Part shown: in pieces, positions 43,608-53,300 of the stretch
Numbering within the stretch: position 1 is the stretch's first letter
How the letters are laid out: every line of letters starts with the position of its first letter
Assembly: GCA_020635675.1 (NCBI GenBank)
Contig: JACJZJ010000001.1
Location: 310,001 to 374,000, forward strand
Direction: 5' to 3'
Origin: Flavobacteriales bacterium
GTDB lineage: Bacteria; Bacteroidota; Bacteroidia; Flavobacteriales_F; PHOS-HE28
Length of the DNA stretch: 64,000 nucleotides
Made by a program: the position numbers and the translations under genes
Notes under the pieces: model-generated
The model's database searches: none
What the model was told of the DNA's origin: nothing
What the model saw: the letters and a program-made list of their open reading frames with translations, nothing else

Positions 43608-46600
43608 TCAGTTGACTTCGATCTCGAGCATAAGGTACTGCCCGGTCCGATCCGGATCCGGAACGAACCATGCCGCCTCTCCTTCAGGAGTGCGCCCGAG
43701 CCGGGCATCCCGTATGGGCGGGTCCGTGTCGACCTCGATACGTTCCTGCGCAGAGCGTGCATGGCCGTTCAAGCTGCGGTTCACCGTTTCGATCGGATAG
43801 GCACGCTCGGGCATCAGACCGGACGACCGAAGCTCGGCGCAGGTCTTGTCCACGGCCTCCACGATCCGCTCGATGTCGACCTCGGTGTGCGCTGTGGTGA
43901 GGAAGTGCGGAAAATCGAGGACGTGCACGCCGTGATAGCGCATCAGGAGGAAGAACAGATCGGTGTACTCGACGGAATCGTCGTACTTGGTCTTGAAGGC
44001 GCTTCCGAAGTTCACCCAGCGGAAGGGCAGCATGTATCGGTCGAACAGGGCGTTCACGCGCCTGACCAGGATATCGGTGCGGTCGTTGAGGGCTTCCTGC
44101 AGCCCAGGACCTTCGGTGCGCAGATGTTCGAGCACGGCTTTGGACGCGGCCATCGTCAACGGGTGCCTGACGAAGGTGCCCGCGAAGTAGGTGACGCCCG
44201 CTTCCGGAACACTGTCATCCCCGAAACGCCAGGGGCCTCCGTCGAGCGCGTCCATCCAGGGGCGGCTGCCGATCATCGCGCCGATCGGCATGCCACCGCC
44301 GATCACCTTGCCATAAGTGCCGATATCGGCCTTGATCCCGAAGAGCCCCTGAGCACCATTGGGGTGCATGCGGAACCCGGTGATCACCTCATCGAAGATC
44401 AGTGCCGTGCCATGTTCCTTGGTGATCCTACGCACCTCCTGCAGGAAATCGACCGGCCTGAACTCCATGCGACGGCTCTGCACCGGTTCCACCAGAACGG
44501 CGGCCGCTTCGTGGCAACGCGTACGGATGATCTCCAGGCTTTCCGGTGTGCCATAGTCCAGGATCAGCATGTTCTGCACGGCTTCGGGCATGATGCCGGG
44601 GGCACCCGGATAGCTCTTCAGGCTCTTGCTCCCTCTGATGATCACCTCATCGTTGATGCCATGATAGCTTCCGCTGAACGCGATGATCAGGCTCCTTCCG
44701 GTCACGGTGCGCGCCATCCGCATCGCACCCAGCACGGCCTCCGAACCGGTGTTGCAAACGGCTGCGCGTTCGCCACCCGTCAATTCGCACAATAACCGTG
44801 ATACATCGGCGGCCAGTGGATGCATCGGCCCGATCTCGATCCCTGCGTCCAGTTGCCGGTGACAGGCATCCCGGATGAAGTCCGGCATGTATCCGAACAT
44901 GGAGCTGCCGAAACCACTGAGAATGTCCACGTATTCGTTGCCGTCCAGGTCCCGGAGATGACAGCCTTCGCTCCGGTCCACGACCACTTGGTAGATGAGT
45001 TCCTTCATGCGCGGGCGGAACCCCGTGACCACCCGCGGGTCGGCCATGGTCTTGCGGTTGGCTTCGGTGAACGCCTTGCTCTTCGCCGTCCTTTTGGTGT
45101 AGCGCGCGACGAAGTCGTCGAACCAGGCGCGTTGATCGGCCGTGAGTTCATCCTTTCTCTCCTTGCTGATCCGTGCCTGTGCACCAAAGGCCTTCCGTAG
45201 TTCCGGTGCGTCCTCCAAAGCCGACGCGCCGGTCCCTGCGGCAGGGACCGTGGAGGTGTCATTCCCCTTTCCAACGTTCCCGACCCCGGTATCGCTCCAG
45301 TTCGGGAGGATGTGGTCCGCGAGTCTGTCCAGGCTCGCGAGTTCCTCGTTCAGCTGCCGGAAGGAGATCTTCACACCGAACTTCTTGCTGAGCGAAGTGG
45401 CGACCTGTGTCAGGAAAAGGGAGTCGAGGCCCATCTCCAGGAATGTCACGTCAGCGCTCGCCCCGGCCAGCTCCAATCCGGAGCTTTCCTCAAGAAGGTG
45501 CTTGATCTGCAAGATCAGACGGTCCTTCGGGGGAAGACCGCTGTCGACCTCTACGACGGTCTCTTGTGTCCTTCCGTCCGCAAGCGGAATTCCGGCCGCA
45601 TTACGGTGTGATGGAGCGACGGGGTCCACCCAATGACGCACCCTTTCGAAGGCATATGTCGGCAGGGATACGCGATGGCGCTCCTCCCTTTCGTAGAACT
45701 TCTTTGGATCGATGGAGATGCCGCACTGCCAGAGGCCGCCCACCGCCTTCAGCAGCTGGACGAGCTCGTTCCCCCCGCCTGCCGCGTCACCGAGCGATGG
45801 CACCGCCACCTGGGTCCTTGTGTCGCTGCTTTGCTGTCGTGCGAGCGTGGTGGCCGTGGTCCGGGGGCCGACCTCGAGCATCACGCGCGGAGCGTCCTCC
45901 CAGGCGAATTTCACGGCCTGGGCGAAGCGCACCGTAGCTCGCAGATGATCGCTCCAGTATTTCGGTGAGGTGGCCTCATCATCGCGCAGCCACCCCGCCG
46001 TCACCGTGCTTACAATGGGGATCCGCGGCGCGTTCAACCGCACGCTCTCCACCACCTTTCGATAAGGCTCGACGATGGGGTCCATCATCGGGCTGTGGAA
46101 GGCATGGCTGGTCACTAGGAGCTTGCATGCGATGCCGTCCTTCTCCAGTTCCTCCTGGAACATGGCGATCGCCTCCAGTGGTCCGCTGGCCACGCACAAC
46201 TGCGGCCCATTGTTCGCGGCGATGCTGCATCCCGCAGGAAGGCGTGCCGCCACCTGTTCCTCCGCGGCGCGAACGCTCAGCATGCTTCCGCCGGGCAGGT
46301 CCTGCATCATGCGGCCGCGTGCGGAGACCAGCTTCACGGCATCCTCCAGGGTGAACACGCCGGCCAGACAGGCCGCGGCGAACTCGCCGATGCTGTGCCC
46401 CATCATGGCGTCCGGAGCGACGCCCCAATGCATCCAGAGCTTGGCCAGGCTGTAGTGCATGGCGAACAGAGCGGCCTGCGTGTGGACGGTCTCCTTCAAT
46501 CGCGAGGCGGCCTCCTCTTCTTCACCGGTGTTCGGGAAGAGGATGTCCAGGAGGTCGATACCCAGTTCACGGCCGAAGAGATCACAGCAATGCGAAAAGT

Positions 46601-49600
46601 GTTCCTTGAAGACGGGTTCGCTGGCGCATAGGTCGCGGCCCATGTTCACATATTGGGAACCTTGACCCGGGAACATGAACACCACACCGGGAGCCGTTCC
46701 GTGCAATTCTCGCGTGCCGAACCGGCCGGCTTTCTCGTCGATGGCCGCGATCACGTCGGCATGGTCCCCGCCGACGATGAGGCGACGGTGCCTGAAGTGT
46801 CTGCGACCCACCTGGAGCGTGTAGGCGACATCACCGAGCGGGACCTCCGGATGGGCGGCGAGCCAGGCGCGGAGGTTCTCCGTCATGGTGTCTAGACTTG
46901 CACGGCTCTTCGCGCTGAGCAGCAGCAGTTGCTGGTCGCGGGAGCTGCTGGAAGGCTCTGCCACCGGAGGTTCGGCGAGCACCACGTGTGCGTTGGTGCC
47001 CCCGACACCGAAGCTGCTCACCCCGGCAATGCGTGGTATCTCGGTTCGCGGCCAGGCGATGTTCTCCTGTGCCACATGGAACGGTGAGTTGGCGAGATCG
47101 ATCGCGGGGTTGGGCCGTTCGAAACCGATGCTTGCTGGGATGTGTTCCCTTTGGAGCGCCAGTGCGGTCTTGATGACCCCTGCGGCCCCCGCGGCGGCGG
47201 TCAAATGGCCGATGTTGCTCTTGATGGACCCGAGGGCGCAATACGGCCCCTTGCGCTGCCCGCCAAAGGCCAGCGTAAGTGCCTCCACTTCGATCGGATC
47301 ACCCAGTGGTGTGGCCGTGCCATGTGCTTCCACATAGGTCACCTGGTCCGCTGACACGCCGGCATCGGCTTGGGCCAGGGCGATCACTTCCGCCTGTCCA
47401 CGTACGCTCGGAGCGGTGAAACTGGCCTTGTCACTGCCGTCATTGTTCACGGCCGCTCCTTTGATCACTGCGTAGATGTGATCCCTGTCCTTTCTGGCGT
47501 CCTCCAGGCGCTTCAGCACCAGGATGCCCACGCCGTCGCTGAAGCTGGTCCCCTTGCCCTCGGCATCGAAGGTGCGCGTTCGGCCATCCGGACTATACAT
47601 CCCCCCTTCATTGTAGAGAATGCCGCTGTTGATCGGTGCGGTGATCGCGACGCCTCCCGCGAGGGCCATGTCGCATTCCCCGTCCCGCAAGGACCTGAAC
47701 GCTTGCGCGATCGCGACGAGCGAGGTGCTACAGGCGGTATGGATGCTGAGCGCCGGCCCGCGCAGATCGAATTCGAAAGCGAGTCGCGTGGCGATGTAGT
47801 CCTTTTCGTTCGCGGTCATCACCTGGAATTCGCCGACCTGTTCGATCAGCTCCGGGTGACCGATCACGTTCCGGGTATAGTAGGTGTTGTTGCCCATGCC
47901 GGCGTAAACACCGATCGCTCCCTCCGCATGTGCAGGATCGTACGCGGCATCCTCCAGCGCCGCCCAGGCGGTCTCGAGGAAAACCCGCTGCTGCGGGTCC
48001 ATGAGGGCGGCCACTTTCGGGTTCAGTCCAAAGAACGCGGCATCGAACTTGTCCGCGTCGGTGATCACCCCGCGTGCCTTGACATAGTCCGGATCGCTGC
48101 GCAGGTCCTCGGGTATGCTTGGGTCGATCTCATCGACCGACCAGCGGCTGATGCCGTCCTTTTTTTCCAGCAGGTTCTTCCACAGCTGCTCCACGTCACC
48201 CGCACCCGGGAAGCGGCCGCTCATGCCGATGATGGCCACATCACCTGTCGATGATGTCCTTGCCTTGCGCTGAGCTGCCCGCGCAGCCGGAGACAGCGCA
48301 TCGCCATTGCCCTCGAGGAAGGTGGCGCACGCGCGGATGGTCGGATGTTGGTACAGCTTCACAATGGGCAGTTCGAGCCCCCGCATCTCCAATTGCGCCA
48401 CGCATTGGATGCTCAGGAGGGAGTTGCCGCCCAGATCGAAGAAATTGTCATCGATGCCGACCCGGTCCACTCCGAGCAGGTCCGACCATGTGGCGGCAAG
48501 GGCCTCCTGCAATTGCGTGGAGGGGTGGACATAGATCACATCGAGGTCCGGCCTCGTGATGTCGGGCGCAGGCAGTGCCTTCCGGTCGATCTTGCCGCTT
48601 GGTGTTCGAGGCAGCTCCTTGAGGGCCACGAAGGCCGATGGTTGCATGTAGTCAGGGAGGAGGGAGGCCAGGTGCGTGCGCAACTCGTTGGTGGGCACCT
48701 CCTGTCGGGCCACATAGTACCCCACCAGTCGCTTGAGGCCGGGTCGGTCCTCGCGCACTGCGGCCACCGCCCCATCGATCGCCGCATGCTTCTCCATCGC
48801 CACCTCAACCTCTCCCAGTTCGATGCGGTAACCACGGACCTTGACCTGTCCGTCGATGCGGCCCCTGTAATCGATCCTCCCATCCGGCAGTTCCACCGCC
48901 CGATCCCCTGTACGGTAGATCCGGCCGCCAGGAGCGAAGGGGTCGATGAGGAAACGCTCTGCCGTCAGATCATCCCTCCCGATGTACCCCGCAGCAACAC
49001 AGGCGCCACCGAGGTAGAGTTCGCCCTCTTCACCGGTCGGCACCCGCCGCATGTGTTCATCAAGTACGTACAGGCGCACGTTGTCGATGGCCCTTCCGAT
49101 GTTGGGCAATGCCGGCCAATCCGCAGGAGCACCTTCCAGTTCGAGTTCACTGACGACATGGCCCTCGGTGGGACCGTACTGGTTGCAGAACCTGCAGCCT
49201 GGAAGTTGTTCGAAGAGGGCGCGTATCGCGGGCGTGATGCGCAACTGTTCGCCGCTGGTGAAGATCTCCTTCAAAGAGACGGGCGCTTCACCGACGCGCT
49301 CCACGGCCTCGGCGAGGTATTGCAGTGCAACGAACGGTACGATGATCCGATCGATGCGATGTGCAATGATCTTCCGGAGCAGTTGGGAGCTGTTCAGGCG
49401 GTCCTCATCCGTGATCGATACGAGCGTGCCCCCTTGTGCGAACGTGGTGAAGATCTCCTGGAAGCTGACATCGAAGCTGATCGGCGCGAACTGCAGGGTC
49501 CGGTCACCAACGCCGCAACGTGATGTACGTACCTGCCAGGCGATGAGGTTGGCAAGCGGGGCATGGTGCATGGCGACTCCCTTGGGACGCCCCGTGCTGC

Positions 49601-50078
49601 CACTGGTGAAAAGCACATAGCACAGATCGTCCGGTGTCGCCTCCGTCGATCGGGGCGCCATTGGACCATCGTTCAGATCGATGTCCTCGATCATGAGTAG
49701 CGGTGTCCCGGGAGGGAAGGAACGGCGATGGGCCCGATCGGTGATCACCACGACCGGCTCCGCATCTTCCAGCATCTGCTGGATGCGCTCGGCCGGGTAG
49801 GACGGATCGAAGGGCAGGTAGGCGCCACCGGCACCCACGATGGCCAGTACGCCCATGATGAGCTCAGGTGAACGGTCGAGGCAGATACCCACCACATGTC
49901 CCTTCACATGCCCGGCATCCTTCAATGCATGGGCGATGCGGGCAACATGTTCCTCCAGTTCGCGATAGGTGAACGAACGCCCTTCCCCGACCAGGGCGAC
50001 CTGATCGGGAAATGAGCTGGAGCTGGTGTGAAGTATCCGATCGATGGTCGCGTGTTCCGGTCGCTGTACCTCGGTCAT
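43608..50078 (-). CDS. Hybrid NRPS-PKS with aminotransferase: A-PCP-KS-AT-ACP-AMT
   Basis: 2156 residues. Adenylation domain (1-510; YVLFTSGSTGRPKG, NQYGPTEGHVV, GKIDRKALP), carrier FFDLGGNSLLSIQ (Ser about 550), ketosynthase (about 612-1040) with catalytic Cys783 in TACSTSL plus EAHGTATPLGDPIE and KSNIGHLTAAAG, acyltransferase (about 1135-1430) with Ser1229 in GHSIGEF and HAFH (malonyl-type), second carrier EMGLDSLFLTQ (Ser1553), and a class III PLP aminotransferase (about 1665-2085) with Lys1924 in YGKVIGGG. No ketoreductase. Order resembles mycosubtilin/iturin-type synthases, where the aminotransferase makes a beta-amino group. By-eye A-domain code D-V-Q-I-F-S-Q-V-V-K. Ends with a 60-residue tail like the AMT-C linker of fused relatives. 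First gene of the operon; ATG 50078. Confidence 0.93.
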   Translation of the reverse strand: MTEVQRPEHATIDRILHTSSSSFPDQVALVGEGRSFTYRELEEHVARIAHALKDAGHVKGHVVGICLDRSPELIMGVLAIVGAGGAYLPFDPSYPAERIQQMLEDAEPVVVITDRAHRRSFPPGTPLLMIEDIDLNDGPMAPRSTEATPDDLCYVLFTSGSTGRPKGVAMHHAPLANLIAWQVRTSRCGVGDRTLQFAPISFDVSFQEIFTTFAQGGTLVSITDEDRLNSSQLLRKIIAHRIDRIIVPFVALQYLAEAVERVGEAPVSLKEIFTSGEQLRITPAIRALFEQLPGCRFCNQYGPTEGHVVSELELEGAPADWPALPNIGRAIDNVRLYVLDEHMRRVPTGEEGELYLGGACVAAGYIGRDDLTAERFLIDPFAPGGRIYRTGDRAVELPDGRIDYRGRIDGQVKVRGYRIELGEVEVAMEKHAAIDGAVAAVREDRPGLKRLVGYYVARQEVPTNELRTHLASLLPDYMQPSAFVALKELPRTPSGKIDRKALPAPDITRPDLDVIYVHPSTQLQEALAATWSDLLGVDRVGIDDNFFDLGGNSLLSIQCVAQLEMRGLELPIVKLYQHPTIRACATFLEGNGDALSPAARAAQRKARTSSTGDVAIIGMSGRFPGAGDVEQLWKNLLEKKDGISRWSVDEIDPSIPEDLRSDPDYVKARGVITDADKFDAAFFGLNPKVAALMDPQQRVFLETAWAALEDAAYDPAHAEGAIGVYAGMGNNTYYTRNVIGHPELIEQVGEFQVMTANEKDYIATRLAFEFDLRGPALSIHTACSTSLVAIAQAFRSLRDGECDMALAGGVAITAPINSGILYNEGGMYSPDGRTRTFDAEGKGTSFSDGVGILVLKRLEDARKDRDHIYAVIKGAAVNNDGSDKASFTAPSVRGQAEVIALAQADAGVSADQVTYVEAHGTATPLGDPIEVEALTLAFGGQRKGPYCALGSIKSNIGHLTAAAGAAGVIKTALALQREHIPASIGFERPNPAIDLANSPFHVAQENIAWPRTEIPRIAGVSSFGVGGTNAHVVLAEPPVAEPSSSSRDQQLLLLSAKSRASLDTMTENLRAWLAAHPEVPLGDVAYTLQVGRRHFRHRRLIVGGDHADVIAAIDEKAGRFGTRELHGTAPGVVFMFPGQGSQYVNMGRDLCASEPVFKEHFSHCCDLFGRELGIDLLDILFPNTGEEEEAASRLKETVHTQAALFAMHYSLAKLWMHWGVAPDAMMGHSIGEFAAACLAGVFTLEDAVKLVSARGRMMQDLPGGSMLSVRAAEEQVAARLPAGCSIAANNGPQLCVASGPLEAIAMFQEELEKDGIACKLLVTSHAFHSPMMDPIVEPYRKVVESVRLNAPRIPIVSTVTAGWLRDDEATSPKYWSDHLRATVRFAQAVKFAWEDAPRVMLEVGPRTTATTLARQQSSDTRTQVAVPSLGDAAGGGNELVQLLKAVGGLWQCGISIDPKKFYEREERHRVSLPTYAFERVRHWVDPVAPSHRNAAGIPLADGRTQETVVEVDSGLPPKDRLILQIKHLLEESSGLELAGASADVTFLEMGLDSLFLTQVATSLSKKFGVKISFRQLNEELASLDRLADHILPNWSDTGVGNVGKGNDTSTVPAAGTGASALEDAPELRKAFGAQARISKERKDELTADQRAWFDDFVARYTKRTAKSKAFTEANRKTMADPRVVTGFRPRMKELIYQVVVDRSEGCHLRDLDGNEYVDILSGFGSSMFGYMPDFIRDACHRQLDAGIEIGPMHPLAADVSRLLCELTGGERAAVCNTGSEAVLGAMRMARTVTGRSLIIAFSGSYHGINDEVIIRGSKSLKSYPGAPGIMPEAVQNMLILDYGTPESLEIIRTRCHEAAAVLVEPVQSRRMEFRPVDFLQEVRRITKEHGTALIFDEVITGFRMHPNGAQGLFGIKADIGTYGKVIGGGMPIGAMIGSRPWMDALDGGPWRFGDDSVPEAGVTYFAGTFVRHPLTMAASKAVLEHLRTEGPGLQEALNDRTDILVRRVNALFDRYMLPFRWVNFGSAFKTKYDDSVEYTDLFFLLMRYHGVHVLDFPHFLTTAHTEVDIERIVEAVDKTCAELRSSGLMPERAYPIETVNRSLNGHARSAQERIEVDTDPPIRDARLGRTPEGEAAWFVPDPDRTGQYLMLEIEVN

Positions 50079-50391
50079 GTGCTTGATCAGGTCGTCTAAT
50101 GGGATGGGATGTTCCTGTTTCTACGGGATCGGCCGCAAAAGGATGGGATGCCCGGCTTTCGGCGATCGGGAGCTCACATTGGTCCAAATTATTCGCCGAT
50201 CCGTCGTGAAGTTATACGCTTCCATCGAAAACTTGATCGGACGCGGTGAGGTGGCTTCCTTCCACGAACCTCGCGTTCAGTTCCACGGATCGCAGGGAAC
50301 GCCCGACCAGCTTGATCCCGCCCCGGATCGGCACCGGTCGAGCCGCCCCTCGCGCAGGGGCGCACGCGCGTACTTTTGCCGCGCCTTCTCA
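50079..50391. other. 313-base divergent intergenic region between the NRPS-PKS operon and the first cysteine-repeat gene
   Basis: No gene seen. Contents: a weak -7-like box for the minus-strand operon (TAATTTGG, 50184-50191), a small hairpin GCCCCT/AGGGGC (50345-50350 with 50356-50361, loop CGCGC) and, after it, the good -7 element at 50371. The remainder is unremarkable. Confidence 0.5.
50371..50378 (+). promoter_or_regulatory. -7 promoter element TACTTTTG of the first cysteine-repeat gene
   Basis: Exact TAnnTTTG, 13 bases before the ATG at 50392. A GC-rich hairpin ends ten bases upstream of it. Confidence 0.5.
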
Positions 50392-53300
50392 ATGACCTTG
50401 CGGAACTGGATAGCGGCCATCCTGATCGGATCGATCGGTACGAGCATGACCGCCCGCGGTCAGAGCTACAGCTATGACCGTTCGGTGCGGGCATGGGCGG
50501 TCGCTGAGAACAACCCGCCGAAGATCACCCTTAACTGGCTGCCACACGCGAACACCACCGGATTCGACATCTACCGCAAGTTGAAGGGGGGAACGAGTTG
50601 GGGTGGGTCCATCGCATCGCTCGGTGCCTCCTCCACGCAGTACATCGATCAAGCCGTTCAGGTCAGCGTCTCGTACGAGTACAAGATCGTCAGGTATACG
50701 TCGAACCTGGGGAACGGCTATGCCTACATCAACAGCGGCATCGAACTGCCCATGGTGGAGGACCGCGGTCGCTTGGTGCTCATCGTGGACAACATGTTCT
50801 CGACCCCGCTCGGGCCCCAATTGACACAGCTCCAGAACGACCTGGTGGCGGACGGATGGAAGGTGGTCCGCCACGATGTGTCGCGGAACGACCCCGTGAC
50901 CAGCGTGAAGAACCTCATCATTGGCGACTACAACGCAGCCCCGGCGACCACGAAGGCGGTGTTCCTGGTAGGGCATGTGCCTGTTCCCTACAGCGGGAAC
51001 CTCGCGCCTGACGGGCATAGCAATCACTATGGTGCTTGGCCGGCCGATGTGTACTATGGGGATGTGAACGGCACGTGGACGGACAATTCCGTCAACGCCA
51101 CGGGCACGCAACTCGACCCGAGGAACGCCAATGTGCCGGGTGATGGCAAGTTCGATCAATCGACCATACCCTCCGCGGTGGAGTTGGCCGTCGGACGGGT
51201 GGATTTTTACAACCTGCCCGCCTTCAGCCAGAGCGAAACCACCCTGCTGGGCACCTACCTGACGAAGCTGCACAACTGGAAGGTGAAGGCCATTACCGCG
51301 CAGATGCGCGCCCTGGTATCCGACAATTTTTCAGGGTACACCGATGCGTTCGCGCAGAACGGATTGCGGGGCTTCGGTCCACTGGTGAACCCGAACAATG
51401 TCGAGGTCAACGCCTACTTCTATGCCCTCCCGCTGCAGAGCTATATCTGGAGCTATGCATGCGGAGGCGGTTGGTGGGACAGCGCGGGTGGGGTCGGCAC
51501 CACTTCCGATTTCGCGAGCAATTCGGTGCAGACCATATTCACCATCCTGTTCGGAAGCTACTTCGGCGACTGGGACTGTCAGAACGATCTTCTCCGTGCC
51601 GCGCTTGGATCGGGCACCACCCTGACCAACTTCTGGGCCGGTTACCCGAACTGGTTCTTCCATCACATGGGAATGGGAGAGACGATCGGCTACGGCACGG
51701 TGCTCACCCAGAACAATGGCAACGGTCACTACGAACCCGCCAACTGGCAGAACGGCCGGGTCCATATCGCGCTCATGGGCGACCCCAGCCTGCGGATGTT
51801 CATCGTTGCGCCACCATCGAACGTGAGCGGCGCGATCACAGGCAGCAGCACCGCCACGATCACGTGGAACGCCTCTGCGGACGCCACCCATGGTTACCAC
51901 ATCTATCGCTTCAACGGAACGGACTGGGTGCGTCTCACGACCGGCCCGGTGATGTCCACCAGTTACGTGATGAACACCAGTGGACTGAGCGGCACGGTGC
52001 AGATCATGGTCAGGGCCCTTAAGCTGGAGAATACGAACAGTGGCAGCTTCTACAACTTGAGCCTGGGCAGCACTGGGAGTCTGAACATCGGCGGGCAGGC
52101 CCCGGACTGCCTCGGGGTCGTTGGTGGCGGTGCACTTCCTGGCACGCCTTGCAATGACGGCAATACGAACACGGTCAACGACACATGGAACAACAGTTGC
52201 CAGTGCATTGGTCAATTGCCGCTGGATTGCCAGGGCATTGCGGGAGGAAGCGCCCTTCCGGGGACATCCTGCAACGATGGCAATGCCTGCACGACGGGCG
52301 ATCAATGGGATGCGAACTGCAATTGCGTGGGTACGCCCATCAATTGCAACGACAATAACCCATGTACGACGGATATCTGCAGCAACGGGGTTTGCATCCA
52401 CAGCGCGGTCCCCGACAGCGACGGTGATGGTTCCTGCGACGCGATCGACGGATGCCCGAACGATCCCAACAAGACCGCTCCGGGCAATTGCGGCTGCGGG
52501 AATCCGGAGCCGGGTGCATCCTGCGATGATGGCGACCCGAGCACGGCCAACGATGTGGTGGGTCCGGATTGCACATGTGCGGGAACGCCGCTACCAGTGG
52601 ACTGTCTCGGGCAGGTCTTCGGCCAGGCCCTTCCCGGAACACCCTGCGATGATGGAAATGCCGGGACCGGCAACGACACCTGGGATGCGAACTGCGATTG
52701 TGTCGGACTGCTCATCGATTGCATGGGCGTGCCTGGAGGAACGGCCATCCTGGACGACTGCGGTGTATGCAATGGCAACAACGACTGTCTCGGCAATGCC
52801 ACCACGCTCTGCTACGACGTGACGGTGGCTCCGGATGGCGATGCGGAGGAGGCGCAGAACGGCAACATCTACAACACCGCAGGGGCACTCGACCTCGTCT
52901 ACGACAGTTCGCCAACGCATTGGCGTGGTGATCAGACCATCGGTCTGCATTTCACCGGTGTACAGGTCCCGCACGGGGCGCAGATCGTATCGGCCCATGT
53001 GCAGTTCACTGCGCGCTCCGCGAGCAACATGGACCCCTGTCTGCTCCAGGTCGCTCTGCAGGCCGCGGACGATGCCTCGGATATCGGCTGGAATCCCTAT
53101 GACATCTCCTCCCGACCGAAGACCGGCTCGGTGAATTGGGCTCCACCCGCCTGGGTCGCGCTCGGGGCGAACGGTGCACAACAACGCACTCCGCACCTGA
53201 CGGCCTTGGTGCAGGAGATCGTGGACCGGCCAGGCTGGCAACCGGGCAACGACCTCATGGTCATCATCTGGGGCACGGGTGGTCGGTCGGCCTACCAGGC

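Noticed and set aside
43594..43671. 26-codon extension of the NRPS upstream of ATG 43593
   Set aside because: Overlaps the end of the hybrid gene in a different frame; sequence is arginine-rich shadow and not part of a condensation domain.
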